Positions 35,040-46,126 are shown, numbered from the stretch's first letter. The stretch: 64,000 nt of DNA from Zizania palustris (GCA_019279435.1 JAAALK010000286.1:23145931-23209930); one strand, 5' to 3'. Notes: generated by a model from the sequence alone, not told the origin. Made by a program: numbers and translations.

Positions 35040-36169
35040 GGGGGAGCTATTTCTAATTGTCGTGCATATGCTCATCATGTGTGAAATTGCATTTACATCT
35101 TTTGCACTTATATGCCTGATTATAATTCATGAATCATGTCAGCTCAGCTCTATTTGATATATCTAAAACATTATGTGCATGATTTTTCTTTCCAAAATCA
35201 AATCATACTCACTGCTTAGTCTTGAAATCTAGCATGTTTAGGCAGGTCTGTTTTAGCTATCTTTTATCTGCTTGATAGCAAGACACCTTTTCTTTGGATG
35301 CTAAACAATGCAACTTGAAAAAATGTATTCATGGATATTCATCAAGTGTTACACAATTTGATTCACTTCATCAAAATTCCAAAAATCCTTGATTTGCATG
35401 CTTCAAAGCAAAAAGATCCAGGTGGGTTTGTTTGTCGCACTACTCTATTCTAGACTGCTTACCATTGCACATTGGTCTGAACTAGAATAATGTAGTGTAT
35501 GCCAAAATCATTGCTTTAAGTTTCTGATGGCTTTCATGCCTAGGCTTGGCCTGATTGGAAAGTATAAGGTAGACAAACAAATAACCCCTGGCATTACGAA
35601 AAGAACAACAAAATTCATTGATCATCAAGTTTGCTTTTAAATGCTCCACTTGAACTGGACTTGTCTGTCTAGAGTAGAAATTGACTAGCTTTGCGCAGTC
35701 CCTGTTTTTACTTGTCTAGTTTTCTTGATTAAGTGGCGATGCTTTTATTTCAAAATGATAAAATCACATGCTATCATCATGATTTTAGCATATATTAAAT
35801 TGAGCTGAGCACATAATAATTGGTCTTAAATGTTGGCATATTTGTTGCTTTATGTGTCTTTGCAACTCTGCCCATTTGAAAGCTATGCATCTTTTACATG
35901 CTCCTTGATTCTTGCATTGCCAAAGGGGGAGAAATTGTTGAGTTCTCTGTCGCAAAGGGGGAAAATTAACTCAGGGGGAGTTTTTATCTTGCAAAGGGGA
36001 GATTTTCCAAAGGGGCTTTTACTCTTTTGAAAAGGGGGAGGAAAATTCTTTTGTCAAGTGACATGATTTGGCTCGTTTCTGAGTTTTTTTATGGTCACTT
36101 GTGTGCTGAAATTTTTCAAATTTTCTTGAACTTGAATTTGGTTGTCAATGCACTCATCAAGGGGGAGAT
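35040..36169 (+). promoter_or_regulatory. copia-1 3' non-coding region with multiple polypurine-like tracts
   Basis: About 1.1 kb between RNase H and the 3' LTR. A block at about 35418-35610 (ggtgggtttgtttgtcgca, aataatgtagtgtatgcc, aaataacccctggcat) is closely shared with copia-2. From 35920 to 36169 there are at least six purine tracts of the type AAAGGGGGAG. The last, AAGGGGGAGAT at 36160-36169, touches the 3' LTR and should prime plus-strand synthesis. Repeated polypurine tracts are a described Sirevirus trait. Confidence 0.8.
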
Positions 36170-38191
36170 TGAGAAACCAAGGGTTGGTTTCAGAGTCTGT
36201 GATGAGTGATTGACAGATTTTACCCTCTGATTCGAAGGGGTCCTTCCGAAGGGGTTCAGAGGTTGGTTCTCCGAAGATGTTCGGAGGCTGTTTCACCGAA
36301 GGGTTCGGTGGGTTTGGTTGCTGCAGCTGTTGCAGTGGAGTATGCCTGTCGGAGGGGTCCAATAGTACACGATGATTGGCTGTACCGAAGGTCTCGATAC
36401 TTTGGGCGGTACACCAGAGTGTGTGCCGAAGGTTGTTTACCCGGAGAGGTCTCCAGAGTACTGGATACACTTGTCTGCTTGTCTGTGGTGCGCAGGGGAC
36501 TTCGGAGGTGACAGACGGTTCGTAGCAAGTGAACCTGGGTCAAGCGGGAGGCTTGATGCCAGGGGAGCAGTGAGCTCCGTCACGGAGGCTGCGAAGGGGT
36601 CGAGGTCGGATCACGGGTCAAGGTGCGCCAGGAGAAGGCAGTAAGTGTGGAGCGTGGCTCCGGGTGAAGGTACTCCGAGATGAAGTCCTCGGAGGCGAGG
36701 CACTTCGAAGGGTACTCCGAAAAGAGTGACTTCGGAGTATGGTGGATCAAGTCCTCAACAGAGGCAAGGTGTTCAAAGTGTGCTCCGAAGGGAGACACTC
36801 GAAGGTATACCCGACGAAGGTCTCAGAAGTCGAGGTGCATCGAAGGCATGGTCCGGGTGAGGCTAGTCGAGGAGTGTGTTCGGGGAGAGACACTGCGACG
36901 AAGTGCTCATGGAATGCTTCATGCGGAGGCCTTGGACGAAGGAGGGACTTCGAAGGGTGGTACTCCGAAGGTGGGGCTTCGGAGTGAAGCAGGCTTCGGA
37001 GCAAGGCTGGCTCCGGAGTGTGGTTGTCTTGAGGGCCATGCATGGCTTCGGTACACGGACTGACGGAGTTCGAGCTGGGAGAAGCTGCGAAGCCGTGGTG
37101 GTCCACTCCGAAGGTGTTGGTGCGAAGGCCCAAGGGCTTTGACAGCTTTGACTCAAAACCGTCACTGTATCGAATGATGACTTCGGTGAAGAGAAGGCCG
37201 TCAGGCTCAAGGCTTCTCACCGAAGCTACCGCACCCCTCGCGTGCGAAGGGGGGCTTCAGAAGAATCCAAGACTGTAAAGGCTGACAGTGTGTGCTCCGC
37301 AAAAAGCTGACGCTGTCCCCTCTGCAAAGCTGACAGAGAAGCCTCCAAATAAAGTTGACTACCTTTTGTACCCCTCTGTTCTGATGAGACAAAACCAATG
37401 TAAACCCTAGGGGTAAAGTAGTCAATTCACATGGGTGAATAGTGGCTATAAATAGTGGAGGCAGGGTAGGTCACGTTTAACACTTTGAGCATTCTTTGTT
37501 GAGCTCCTGTACTAGCCTCCACATACATTGTATACATCCAGTGGGTTCATTTTTAGTGTTCCTTGTTCAAGCAGCGAAGCCCTGTTTCTGTGTTCATTTT
37601 GCTTGAGCTTGTTTGCATACCTCGCTGCCTGCATTGACTGCTTGTAGTGCACCGAAGCCTGTTTGGGCGAAGGGTGTTTGTGCGAAGTGTGCTTTTCAGT
37701 GTGCGTTCGTTCTGTGTAACTGGAGGCTAGACCTCGCTGTTTACTAGCGAAGCACTGATCGAAGCCCGTTTTTCTTCCCGTGTCGTAGCCCTTAGCGAAG
37801 TCTGTAAAGTGTGCGTTTAGACCTTCGTAGTACGAAGCCCAGCACCAGTTGCTGTCGCTAAGTATTTGGTCGAAGTCCTCAGATGGTAGTCCACTCTTGC
37901 GAAGGGTGAAGTGCGAAGCCTGCTCGAAGCACCCTGTGTGCGGAGCCTGCACTGACTTAGCAGAGTTGATTTTTCGGGGTTGTGGGTGGAGCGAAGTCTC
38001 CTTGGCCTCGAACTTTTGCTCCTTGCGAAGCCTGTTTCCAGAGCTGTAAAATACCTCCGAACCAGAACTTCGAAGGTTGTGTTCGAAGCCTGTTCCGCAG
38101 TAGACTGAATTAAAACAGAAGGCTATTTTTAGCCTGAAATTTTAAAAAAGCTCCCATTCACCCCCCTCTGGTCGCCGTTTCCGGTCCAACA
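36170..38191 (+). repeat. 3' LTR of copia-1
   Basis: Starts TGAGAAACCAAGGG and ends GGTCCAACA. TATA box at 37447-37454. It is longer than the 5' LTR because it keeps about 170 bp (roughly 37575-37815) of CGAAG-rich sequence. There are many substitutions against the 5' LTR, making this the most diverged of the paired LTRs here. Confidence 0.92.
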
Positions 38192-38196
38192 CAAAC

Positions 38197-39013
38197 CGCG
38201 AGGACGCATATTTTGAATTCTGCAAAATTTGGTCTTCAGCTGCATTTAAGAAGACTTCTGAGCAGAAAAGACAATGCCGCGAGACGGATTCGAAGCACAT
38301 ATATGGTGTCGACGGACATATTTGCCACGCTAAACGCATGGTAAGACCTCCTTCTGTCACTCTCTAGCTATAGATACATTGTAATGCGACTAACTCATTT
38401 CTATTGTACAGGAAGCTAAATCTGGCAACATGCCAAGTGACATAGAGGTGTATACCTCTGGTCACAAAGGAAGCGATCCTACACAGCCAGATGTCTTGTG
38501 TAGCCAGACAGCCACGGACCATTTGGTGAGATGTTATTAAGAGTTTGCGTAATTTCATTTTTCTGCGTCTAGCTAATCGGACATGTTTTTTGCAGGCGCA
38601 GTATGGTGAACACATGGTTCGACTCCATGGAGAGGACTATGATTGGCGGAGAGAACCTGTCGACCAAATGGCCGTGTACTCCTGCGGAGGTGGAAAAACC
38701 ATGGACGGTGAGACAATGTTTTTATTAATGTTTTGTGTATGGTATTGTGATGGTAACTAACTCATTCAATGTTGCAGGTACTCCATGTTCAATGGAGTTA
38801 TTGACTCGAGAGTGGTGAGAGCTCAGAAGTCAGCTCAGTCGTCACAGAGCTCCATCGGAGTTGGCTCCAGCCGTCGTCGCTCTTCAGAAACCCCGGAGGT
38901 GGTTCGGGTGAGGGAGGAAATGAGGCGGCTAAACGAGCACAATAGGAAACAACAAGAGTACTATACCGCTTGCTTAGCACAACAGCAGGCGATGATCCAA
39001 GTAAGTTTAGTTT
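38197..39013 (+). pseudogene. TNPA-like protein, 3' part, beyond the copia-1 insertion
   Basis: The exon cut at 8251 resumes right after the copia-1 target duplication with REDAYFEFCKIWSSAAFKK, a conserved TNPA-like stretch. Introns with good GT/AG borders follow at about 38340-38410, 38524-38595 and 38708-38776. Later exons encode MPSDIEVYTSGHKGSD, YGEHMVRLHGEDYDWRRE and a C-terminal segment rich in Glu, Arg and Gln (REEMRRLNEHNRKQQEYY) that looks like a coiled coil. TNPA-type proteins bind the subterminal repeats. The gene cannot work now because about 30 kb of retrotransposon lies inside it. Confidence 0.7.
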
Positions 39014-39339
39014 AGAGTGTTGCAGTTCAAAAGTATTCAGAAATAGGTTTAGAACTAACTGATTACATTACAACATGTGTAGAAACTAGCCAGCAAAATA
39101 GTGGATTTGACATGTCCATGTTCCAACCACTACCTCCCCCGCCACCACCACTATCTCCTACATCACCTGAGGTACCTCCTAGATACTTAAGTTAGCGTTT
39201 AGAAGGGTAGTTGAGTTCGTTCTCTAATTTTGTCTATTTCTTCAGAGTTTCCGTACGCCTGGTCAGGATGGAGCTTCCGGGGCAAATGTGGATGAAGCGG
39301 GAGGCAGCGGCGGCACCCACGACCCAAATGTGGGCGATC
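39014..39339 (+). other. Tail of the TNPA-like gene, proline-rich segment
   Basis: After a possible intron (donor near 39001) a short stretch encodes a Pro/Ser-rich segment (PLPPPPPPLSPTSPE, around 39127-39170) and, after another possible intron, a Gly-rich end (about 39246-39342). These are probably the last exons of the TNPA-like gene, but the joins are uncertain. Confidence 0.35.
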
Positions 39340-39625
39340 AGTGAGTATGGATGTGTATTGTGAACCTAGATTGAATCTCGATGTGTTATGTGACTTTGTA
39401 TGTGAATTTGGATGGTATATGTGAATGCGGATGTGTATTGTGACTTTGAATGTGAATTAAGTTGTGTTATGTGATTTTGGATGTGATGTGTGAAGTTTTG
39501 GATGTGAGATGTGATTTTGGATGTTATATGTGAAGTTTGAATGTGATTTTGGATGTGAAATGTGAATTTGGATGTGTATTGTGAATGTGATTGAAAATGT
39601 GGTTGGATGTGAGTGTGAGTAGGGG
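39340..39625 (+). repeat. Degenerate GT-rich tandem repeat
   Basis: About 280 bp of loosely repeated units of 15-25 bp built on tgtgaatttggatgtg with variants (tgtgattttggatg, gtgtattgtga). It lies between the TNPA-like gene and the right subterminal repeats. Confidence 0.7.
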
Positions 39626-39649
39626 AACCAGGAAAAAACAAAAAAATAC

Positions 39650-39968
39650 CAGCTAACTTCCGTCGGCTTTTACCATAGCCGACGGAAGTTAGCTGCTTTC
39701 GGCCACGTGGGCAGAAAGGCTAACTTCCATCGGCTAGGGCCAAAGCTGACGGAAGTTAGCCCCCCTCTGCTGACGTGGCAGAATTCGGCGCTACCTTCCG
39801 TCGGCCACGTGAAGCCGATGGAAGTTAGCTAACTTCCGTCTACTCGCTTCCGTCGGCCAAAGGCCGACGGAAGTTAGCCTTTTGCCGACGGGAGTTAGCT
39901 TCTTCCGTCGGGAAAGGGCTAACTTCCGTCGGCTTTGGCCGACGGAAGTTCCCTGTTTTGTTGTAGTG
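39650..39968. repeat. Right subterminal repeats of the CACTA element
   Basis: About thirteen copies of AACTTCCGTCGGC or close variants in alternating orientation, often paired head to head with 10-20 bases between them (for example 39656 with 39681, and 39920 with 39936). They are denser than at the left end, an asymmetry also seen in En/Spm. Confidence 0.88.
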
Positions 39969-39971
39969 AAC

Positions 39972-41185
39972 TACAATGACACAACCCACAAACTCATATA
40001 ATGATAATAATAATAATGGTCGAATGCTAGGCTGGTCCGACTATCTTAAGCTCTGTCGCCGACGTAGCTGCATTGATCCTCCGTAGGTGCAACCGTCGTA
40101 TACCTTTCTAGTTTGCTCGTGTTGCTCTGCGTTACGATGCAGCGCTACTAGAGGACACAATAGCACCGGCAGGTGATGTACAGTGATGGGATGGGTCAGC
40201 CTCGGGTGTTGCGAAAAGAAGCTTTGGCGTCCTCCTCGACGATTCTGGAGGTGGAAGATGATGGGGGTGACAAGATCAGTTTCATGGGCCTTCGCTCGAA
40301 GGGGTGCTCGACTTTCTCTGGGCCTTCCTCCACTTCTCAAAGTGCTCTTCCATAGGCTTGTCAGCCCACACCATGTCGACGGGTGCGACTACGTTGGAGC
40401 GTTTCAGTTTGGACCACTCACGTTCATTTGGCTCTTCGATTGAAGACCTATTTTGCGAAGTTTTGCTTGGTTGTGGTTCCCCAAGGGGGTGGCTATCTCT
40501 TCGTCCTCCCTAGGACTAGGGTTTTAGGCTCGTCCCGATGAGGTGCGACAGTTTGGAGCTTCCGACCCGCGCTTCAATCGCTCCATTCTAATGTTTGTGG
40601 ACTCGCGCTCTTTTGCTGAAATGGTCGCTCATGAGTGTTGGGAGTGTCAATGGTGCATATGAAGGTTGCATGTGAAATATTTCAGTCCTTGAGTTATATT
40701 GAGTTTTGGTAATTAATGACAACGGATGTTGGGACTAACCATTTTCATGATTTTGTGTGTTAGGTTAAGTTTTAGCATCAAGCAAAAAGGTTGATTGCTC
40801 GTGAGTGAGAATCCACAAGTAGAATTTTGATCAAAGAAGCTTGTTAAGTATAATTGATGGATATGGAAAATACAAACTAAAGTGGATGATCGACGAGAAG
40901 CTATTAATCATGAAGAACAATTGAATTATATCTTTGATTATTGAGGATAAAATAAGCATATTGAAGATATCGGATAAGAAGTGGTTTTCTATGGCAATAT
41001 GGTGAAGGGCAAGTGTACTCGGCTATGAAGGACCATGCAAGGGTGAAGGACTAGCGGAGGCTTAGCGCCGAAGGACCAATGAATCTCAAGATCACGAAGA
41101 AACAAAAAAAGGTGACTTCACCTCTAGTTGGGGAGTGCTGAGCTTGAAGGGACGAGGACAAGTGTTATACTTGATCTCCAACTTG
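39972..41185. other. Unassigned sequence right of the CACTA element
   Basis: No gene recognised. 40160-40560 is moderately GC-rich with short open frames on both strands that do not look like known proteins. 40690-41000 is AT-rich and contains gagttttggtaattaatgac, a phrase I associate with grass LTR sequences. It is probably old, decayed element DNA. Confidence 0.4.
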
Positions 41186-41189
41186 TTGG

Positions 41190-41758
41190 CGAAGACACTT
41201 CATGCTCTCTTATTTGCCTCAAAGTCCGTCAACTCCTCGGCCGACTCCTAGGTCGGATCCCTAGGGCCCGAGTACTAAAAGGCCGGGTGGATTCACTGCT
41301 TTAACGGTTGGACCCAACAAATCATGAAGTTCACCACCACATGGAGGCCCGTAAGATTGGCCTCCCATAGCAGTCTTATCAGCTCCACTAACTCATCAAC
41401 TTGCCCCTGCTCCTCTATCTAGTAGCGGTCGAACCAGGTGAGGGTCGGCATTGGCACTCGATCGATCTCCGGAGACAAGGTTGGCTCATGGTTGCCATAT
41501 AAAACCAACCCGAGTGCTAACCCTTGTTGGAGGATGGAAGTGCAACCGGAATGTAATCTGATGCCTTCCCGTCGTGAAGCTAAGTCCACAAATGTCGTCC
41601 ACTTTGCCGTCGGATGCCCGTAGGTAGAAGAAATGGCGGAATAAATTGAAATGGGACTCAATCCTTAGAAAAGCTTCGCACATATGAACAAATATGGCAA
41701 GGTGAATAATGGAGTTGGGATTAACATTACAAAGAGAAATATCGTAGTGGTGAAGAAC
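41190..41758 (-). pseudogene. Fragment of a gypsy-type protein (Transposase_28-like, Pfam PF04195)
   Basis: On the minus strand, 41758-41486 reads LHHYDISLCNVNPNSIIHL, FVHMCEAFLRIESHFNLFRH and FRLHFHPPTR, the pattern of the putative gypsy-type transposon domain found ahead of gag in many grass gypsy elements. The frame then breaks and related sequence continues weakly to about 41190. The 5' side is cut at 41759 by the next element. Family assignment is from memory of the motif. Confidence 0.6.
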
Positions 41759-42540
41759 CACTACTAGAAATCCTTTGATCTATGACAATTTGAGAATGAC
41801 AATGCAGATTTTGGTCACAGAATAAGGTATATTAACGACGATTATAACGTATTCGTCATGGATGTTGGATGTGGGCATCAACCACTTCATACATCTATGA
41901 CGAAGTGAAAATATTCGTCATATAAATTAACACAGATTCGTCATAGAAGTGAAACAATACGTTTTGACCGTATAGACCCCACATGTCATAATATGCTCTT
42001 CGTCATAAAAGTAGGTTTTAAAAATGTGCGGTTTGGGAGTTGAACTATACAACATATTTTGGATAAAATAAATAAGAAAACAATATCAGATATTTTAAAC
42101 TTTTAAACAATAACATCGGAATTGAAATAATTTTTGATATTTATGTTGAAATATTTTTTGAACTTTTTAATTTTATACAAAATTTTTGAAGTGTTTTGAT
42201 TTTTTTTCAAATTTTATGTGAATTCTCAAAATCTAAGAATCTAAAATATGAATTTTCAAATTTCTGAATTTTTGAAGTATTCTGAAATTTTCTATCAATT
42301 TTTGAAGTGTTATGCCTATTCCCATAAGAAAAACGCCAAAAAGCACTGGTCATAGGATTCAAACACTGCACGTGCACTTTGGTACGAAGAGTTTCAACCA
42401 CTACACCAATGGTAAATTCTTATTGGAAATAACAATCTGGTCGATAGTAATAGATTGAGGACCATTAATTTTTTTGAAATTTTCAATGAGTTCTCAAAAT
42501 CTAAGCATCTAAAATATGAAAGTTACAATCTATATGATTT

Positions 42541-43825
42541 TTCTATAAATTTTTGTTCATTATTTCAAGCACTTCAGTTCAAATTTTACCTATTTTAATT
42601 TAATTATTAGAAAGATATTTAATAAATTAAAAATAGTAAACTAACCCGGAAAAAATATCAATTTTTAATATGAGATAAGATAAGTTTCATTTTGATTATA
42701 GAAAAAGTTTTAAGTTAAAACAAAGATTTAACCATTGATTTACTTTATAACACAACACATTCCTTCTTTAAATCCTAACTCGTCCTTGTAGAATGTTTAA
42801 CTTTCTAAACATCGTACATGATAACTTTTTCGAAACATTTTTAATTTTTTATCACAGCATCTATGTATCATATAATAACAACATGACAGGTCTCGTATTT
42901 TTCTGACTTTATTTGATTTCTTTAGAATTAAAAAACTATCGAGCTTCATGTTACCCATCAAGTGTCGTAACCTAAATTTTCCAAAACAAATCTTTTAATT
43001 TAGTGGATAAGAACTAAAAATGGACTTAAAAACATGAATATGATTGTTCTATAAAGTTTGGTTCATTATTTCAAGCACTTTCGGTTCAAATTTTACCTAA
43101 TTTAATTTAATTTAATTTTTAGAAAGATATTTAATAAATTAAAAATAGTAAATTAATCTAGAAAAATACAAAATTTGTATATGAGATAAGATATGTTGCA
43201 TTTTGATTATAGAAAAAGTTTTAAGTTAAAACAAAGATTTAACCATTGATTTGGTTTATAACACAATATATTCCTTTTTAAAATCCTAACTTGTCCTTGG
43301 AGAATGTTAAACTTTCTAAACATCGTTCACGATAAGTTCTCGAAACATTTTTAATTTTTTTATCATAGAATCTATGTATCATATAATAATAGTATGACAA
43401 GTCTCGTATTTTTCTGACTTTATTTGATTTTTTTAGAATTAAAAAACTATCGAGCTCTATGTTACCCATCAAGTGTCGTAACCTAGATTTTCCAAAACAA
43501 ATCTTTAAATTTAGTGGATAAGAACTAAAAATGGACTAAAAAATATGAATATGATTTTTCTATAAATTTTGGTTCATTATTTCAACCACTTGCAGTTCAA
43601 ATTTGACTTATTTTAATTTAATTCTTAGAAAGATATTTAATAAGTTAAAATTAGTAAATTAATACAGAAAAAGTTTGATTACTATGTATCATATGATAAC
43701 ACCATGACATGTTTCATATTTTTTTGACTTCATTTAATTTTTGTAGAATTAAAAGGCCATCGAGCTCTATGTTGCCCATCAAGTGTCGTAACCTATATAT
43801 TTGTAGAATTTTCCAAAAGCTTCAT
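42541..43825 (+). repeat. Tandem repeat, about 508-bp unit, 2.5 copies
   Basis: Units start at 42541, 43047 and 43558 with ttctataaa-ttt-g-ttcattatttcaa and stay in step, for example atctatgtatcatataataa in the first two. The third copy has an internal deletion of about 240 bp and ends near 43825. AT-rich and non-coding. Confidence 0.85.
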
Positions 43826-44007
43826 TTGATTTGCCAAACAATACAATTCCTGAAAAAGTTTATAAAAAAATATAGGAAAAAATGTGGGGAAATTTTTTCT
43901 ATTCAAACATGATTTGACATGTTCATCAAAGTTGAAAATCAATAGGGAAGCATGGTTGTCAAAGGGTACACCCGACAGTGAGGGGAAAAATTGAAGATCC
44001 CGCCTTA

Positions 44008-44574
44008 GAGCATCTCCAAAAGCCTCTCCATTTTGACTCTCCATTTATCTATTTAGCCAACTCTCCAAAACAATTCTTCTCTATATTTGTCGCATGCTCC
44101 AAAAGACTCTATTTTCAACTCTCTAAAAAATTACTCCTCACTTTCTTATTCCCAAAAGATTTTGAAATATTTGATTTCTTTTTGAAATATCAATTTCTAA
44201 CCTTAAAAATCCCCAACTTATAAAATTTTATAATTTTTTTAAAATATTTTTTCTCCGTGAAGAAGAGAACCTTTTCAACTGCACCAATTTTCACCATGAT
44301 GTTGTAGCACAAAGAGGGTTGAGCTAGCATCCCCACTGTAGACGGGTCCACACGGAATAATGCTAGCGACGTGCACCGTGATTTGAGACTGCAGGTGGGG
44401 CCCATAAAATTTAGCCATCCAACTTGGCTGGCCAAGTTTGGCCTTTGAAGAGCCTAGTTTGGCTAGTCATATGGCTTAGCCAGCCAGTTAGCCAATCTGT
44501 TGGAGGATGTTTTTTGACTTGAATGACTAAAATTTAGCTTGGAGAGCTTGATAGCTAAGCTTTTGGAGATGCTC
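44008..44574. mobile_element. PIF/Harbinger-type MITE (Tourist-like)
   Basis: 567 bp with inverted ends GAGCATCTCCAAAAGC (44008) and GCTTTTGGAGATGCTC (to 44574). Flanked by TTA on both sides (44005-44007 and 44575-44577), the 3-bp duplication typical of PIF/Harbinger and Tourist elements. No coding. Confidence 0.82.
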
Positions 44575-44577
44575 TTA

Positions 44578-44947
44578 GAAGGAATAGTGGTGCGCACAGC
44601 TGACATCCAAAATTTCAGGAGCCCCCTCCCGGTCTGCTTTCCCTCTTTTCAATCTCAAATTTCAGGAGCCAGGTCTTTGTCTTCTCTTCCTCTCCCAAAC
44701 CAAGAGGACTCCACCAAGTACTGCTTCCTACCATATGCCCTAGCCAGGGCACGTTCCTTCCAATCCTTCCTCTCTTGACTCCTCTCCTCCCCACCTCCTC
44801 CCACCAACACCTCATCTCCATCCATCCCGTCCCCAACGCCCAGATCATCGCCCCACCTACTCCATCGACGCCGAAGCCCCCGACACCTCCCACTACCCCC
44901 ATCACCGCTCGCGCTTCCCCGTCGTCGCCTCTTCCCCCAACGACAAG
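44578..44947 (+). other. GC-rich exon-like block with splice donor
   Basis: After AT-rich DNA, about 370 bp become C-rich and end at a strong donor (AAG/GTGAGT at 44948). One open frame near the end reads DAEAPDTSHYPHHRSRF. It looks like the first exon of a captured plant gene. I do not recognise the source, and it does not match the pyrophosphorylase pieces further right. Confidence 0.35.
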
Positions 44948-45766
44948 GTGAGTTTCTAGTTCCATTCTCTTTCTATTCTCTATACTTTTGTTCCCTGATA
45001 TGCAGTTTAATCCAAAAAAGGGGATCACCTACTACATGATCTGGTGTTTTATGTTAGAAAGGAGATCACCTACTGTTGGATTCCGGTGTTCTGGTTTCTA
45101 GATTCGTCATTTCTTAGGTGGTTTAAGTGTTTAACTCTAAGTGCGGTTAGATTTCACGTGCTTCTTGGAATTTTAGTGGAATGTGCAGTTGGTTGAACAT
45201 TTCAGAACTCAAAATGAAAACTATACTTAATGATTCATGTGTTAGTTGTAGCTTGTAAATTCTGCTTGCAAGTTTGTTCATGTGTTCTGCACAAGGTGGT
45301 CCAAATGATTTTATCACCCCTTGGAAATTCAGTACCTAATATGTTCCCCGTATCATTCTTTGGAATTTATGCAAACATGATTTATATCAGTAACAACAAG
45401 TTTGATTACTTGATCTGGAGTTTTGACATTCAGGAAGTTGTTGTGCACTGCATGAAAATGATGAAAATATATTTGTTCTATCTTGCATATTATGTTCCTT
45501 TTTACTCCCATGTTCTGTCATGTTCAATACTTCTCTTAGAAAGAAAATAGATCTATCATGTCTTTTACTTAAATTTGGTGAATTGACAACTCAAACTAAA
45601 AAATCAGTTTAAACCTAGGGAGTGAAGAAAAAATATTCATTTCAGTTGGCACAAATGCATTAATTTGTGAGACCCCTATGGAATTGCTTGTATAAAATAA
45701 TTTTCAAGTAACTAACATTACCTTGTATGCAGAATAGAACCAATTTATTTTGACTCCCTGAAATAG

Positions 45767-45819
45767 GAGGTCCCTCAAGAAGAGACTATTGGTTGGCAAT
45801 CACTCATGAAGTATTACAG
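45767..45819 (+). other. Short exon-like block
   Basis: 53 bp between AG (45765-45766) and GTGAAT (45820), open as EVPQEETIGWQSLMKYYR. The splice-like borders and the neighbouring captured exons suggest another gene fragment. Source not recognised. Confidence 0.3.
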
Positions 45820-45895
45820 GTGAATTGATTTGTCAAGAAGTTCAAACTTGTATATTACTGTATGCTTTTTTAGCAGACCAAATATAAGATGTTCC

Positions 45896-46050
45896 GAATT
45901 GGTTATGTCTGGAATCATAGTGCTACATTTCACAAATTATCTACATCATTATGGGATTTGTATTTTCTATTTTCTGAATTGGTTATGTATGGAATCATAG
46001 TGCTATATTTCACAAATTATCTACATCATTGTGGGATTTGTATTTTCTAT
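45896..46050 (+). repeat. Tandem duplication, 80-bp unit, two copies
   Basis: gaattggttatgt.tggaatcatagtgct begins at 45896 and again at 45976. The copies differ at only a few positions. Confidence 0.9.
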
Positions 46051-46126
46051 TAATTCCTGGTCCAGTTCTACATATATCTATATAGATATCATAGCTTGGT
46101 TATTATTTCTCATTTCTACCATTCAG

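Larger units (their letters stand above)
8252..38191 (+). mobile_element. Ty1/copia LTR retrotransposon, Sirevirus-like (copia-1), with two gypsy elements inside
   Basis: The 5' LTR is 8252-10060 and the 3' LTR 36170-38191. Flanking 5-bp duplications are identical (caaac at 8247-8251 and 38192-38196). A tRNA-iMet-type primer site follows the 5' LTR. Gene order is gag, protease, integrase, RT, RNase H, which is copia. Sirevirus-like traits are LTRs of about 2 kb full of palindromic motifs, a long gag with two CCHC knuckles, and several polypurine-like tracts before the 3' LTR. The element itself is about 10.6 kb: 8252-10905, 23152-24612 and 31652-38191. It is inserted in the CACTA TNPA-like exon. 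Confidence 0.93.
5315..39968 (+). mobile_element. CACTA (En/Spm-type) DNA transposon, split by nested LTR elements
   Basis: The left end is CACTACAACAAAACAG at 5315. The right end is the exact reverse complement, CTGTTTTGTTGTAGTG, ending at 39968. Both sides carry the 3-bp duplication AAC (5312-5314 and 39969-39971), the size made by CACTA transposases. Both subterminal regions are packed with copies of AACTTCCGTCGGC in both orientations. Inside are degenerate pieces of a transposase-associated domain and a TNPA-like protein. The element proper is about 4.7 kb (5315-8251 plus 38197-39968); the rest is copia-1 with its two nested gypsy elements. No DDE transposase core is left, so it is non-autonomous. 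Confidence 0.93.

Noticed and set aside
39650..39968. Regularly spaced short repeats resembling a CRISPR array
   Set aside because: The copies alternate in orientation, spacing varies, and they lie at the end of a CACTA element with the same word at its other end. They are subterminal transposase-binding repeats.
40041..40443. Overlapping frames on both strands in the unassigned block
   Set aside because: Mutually overlapping and without familiar motifs; no reason to prefer one.
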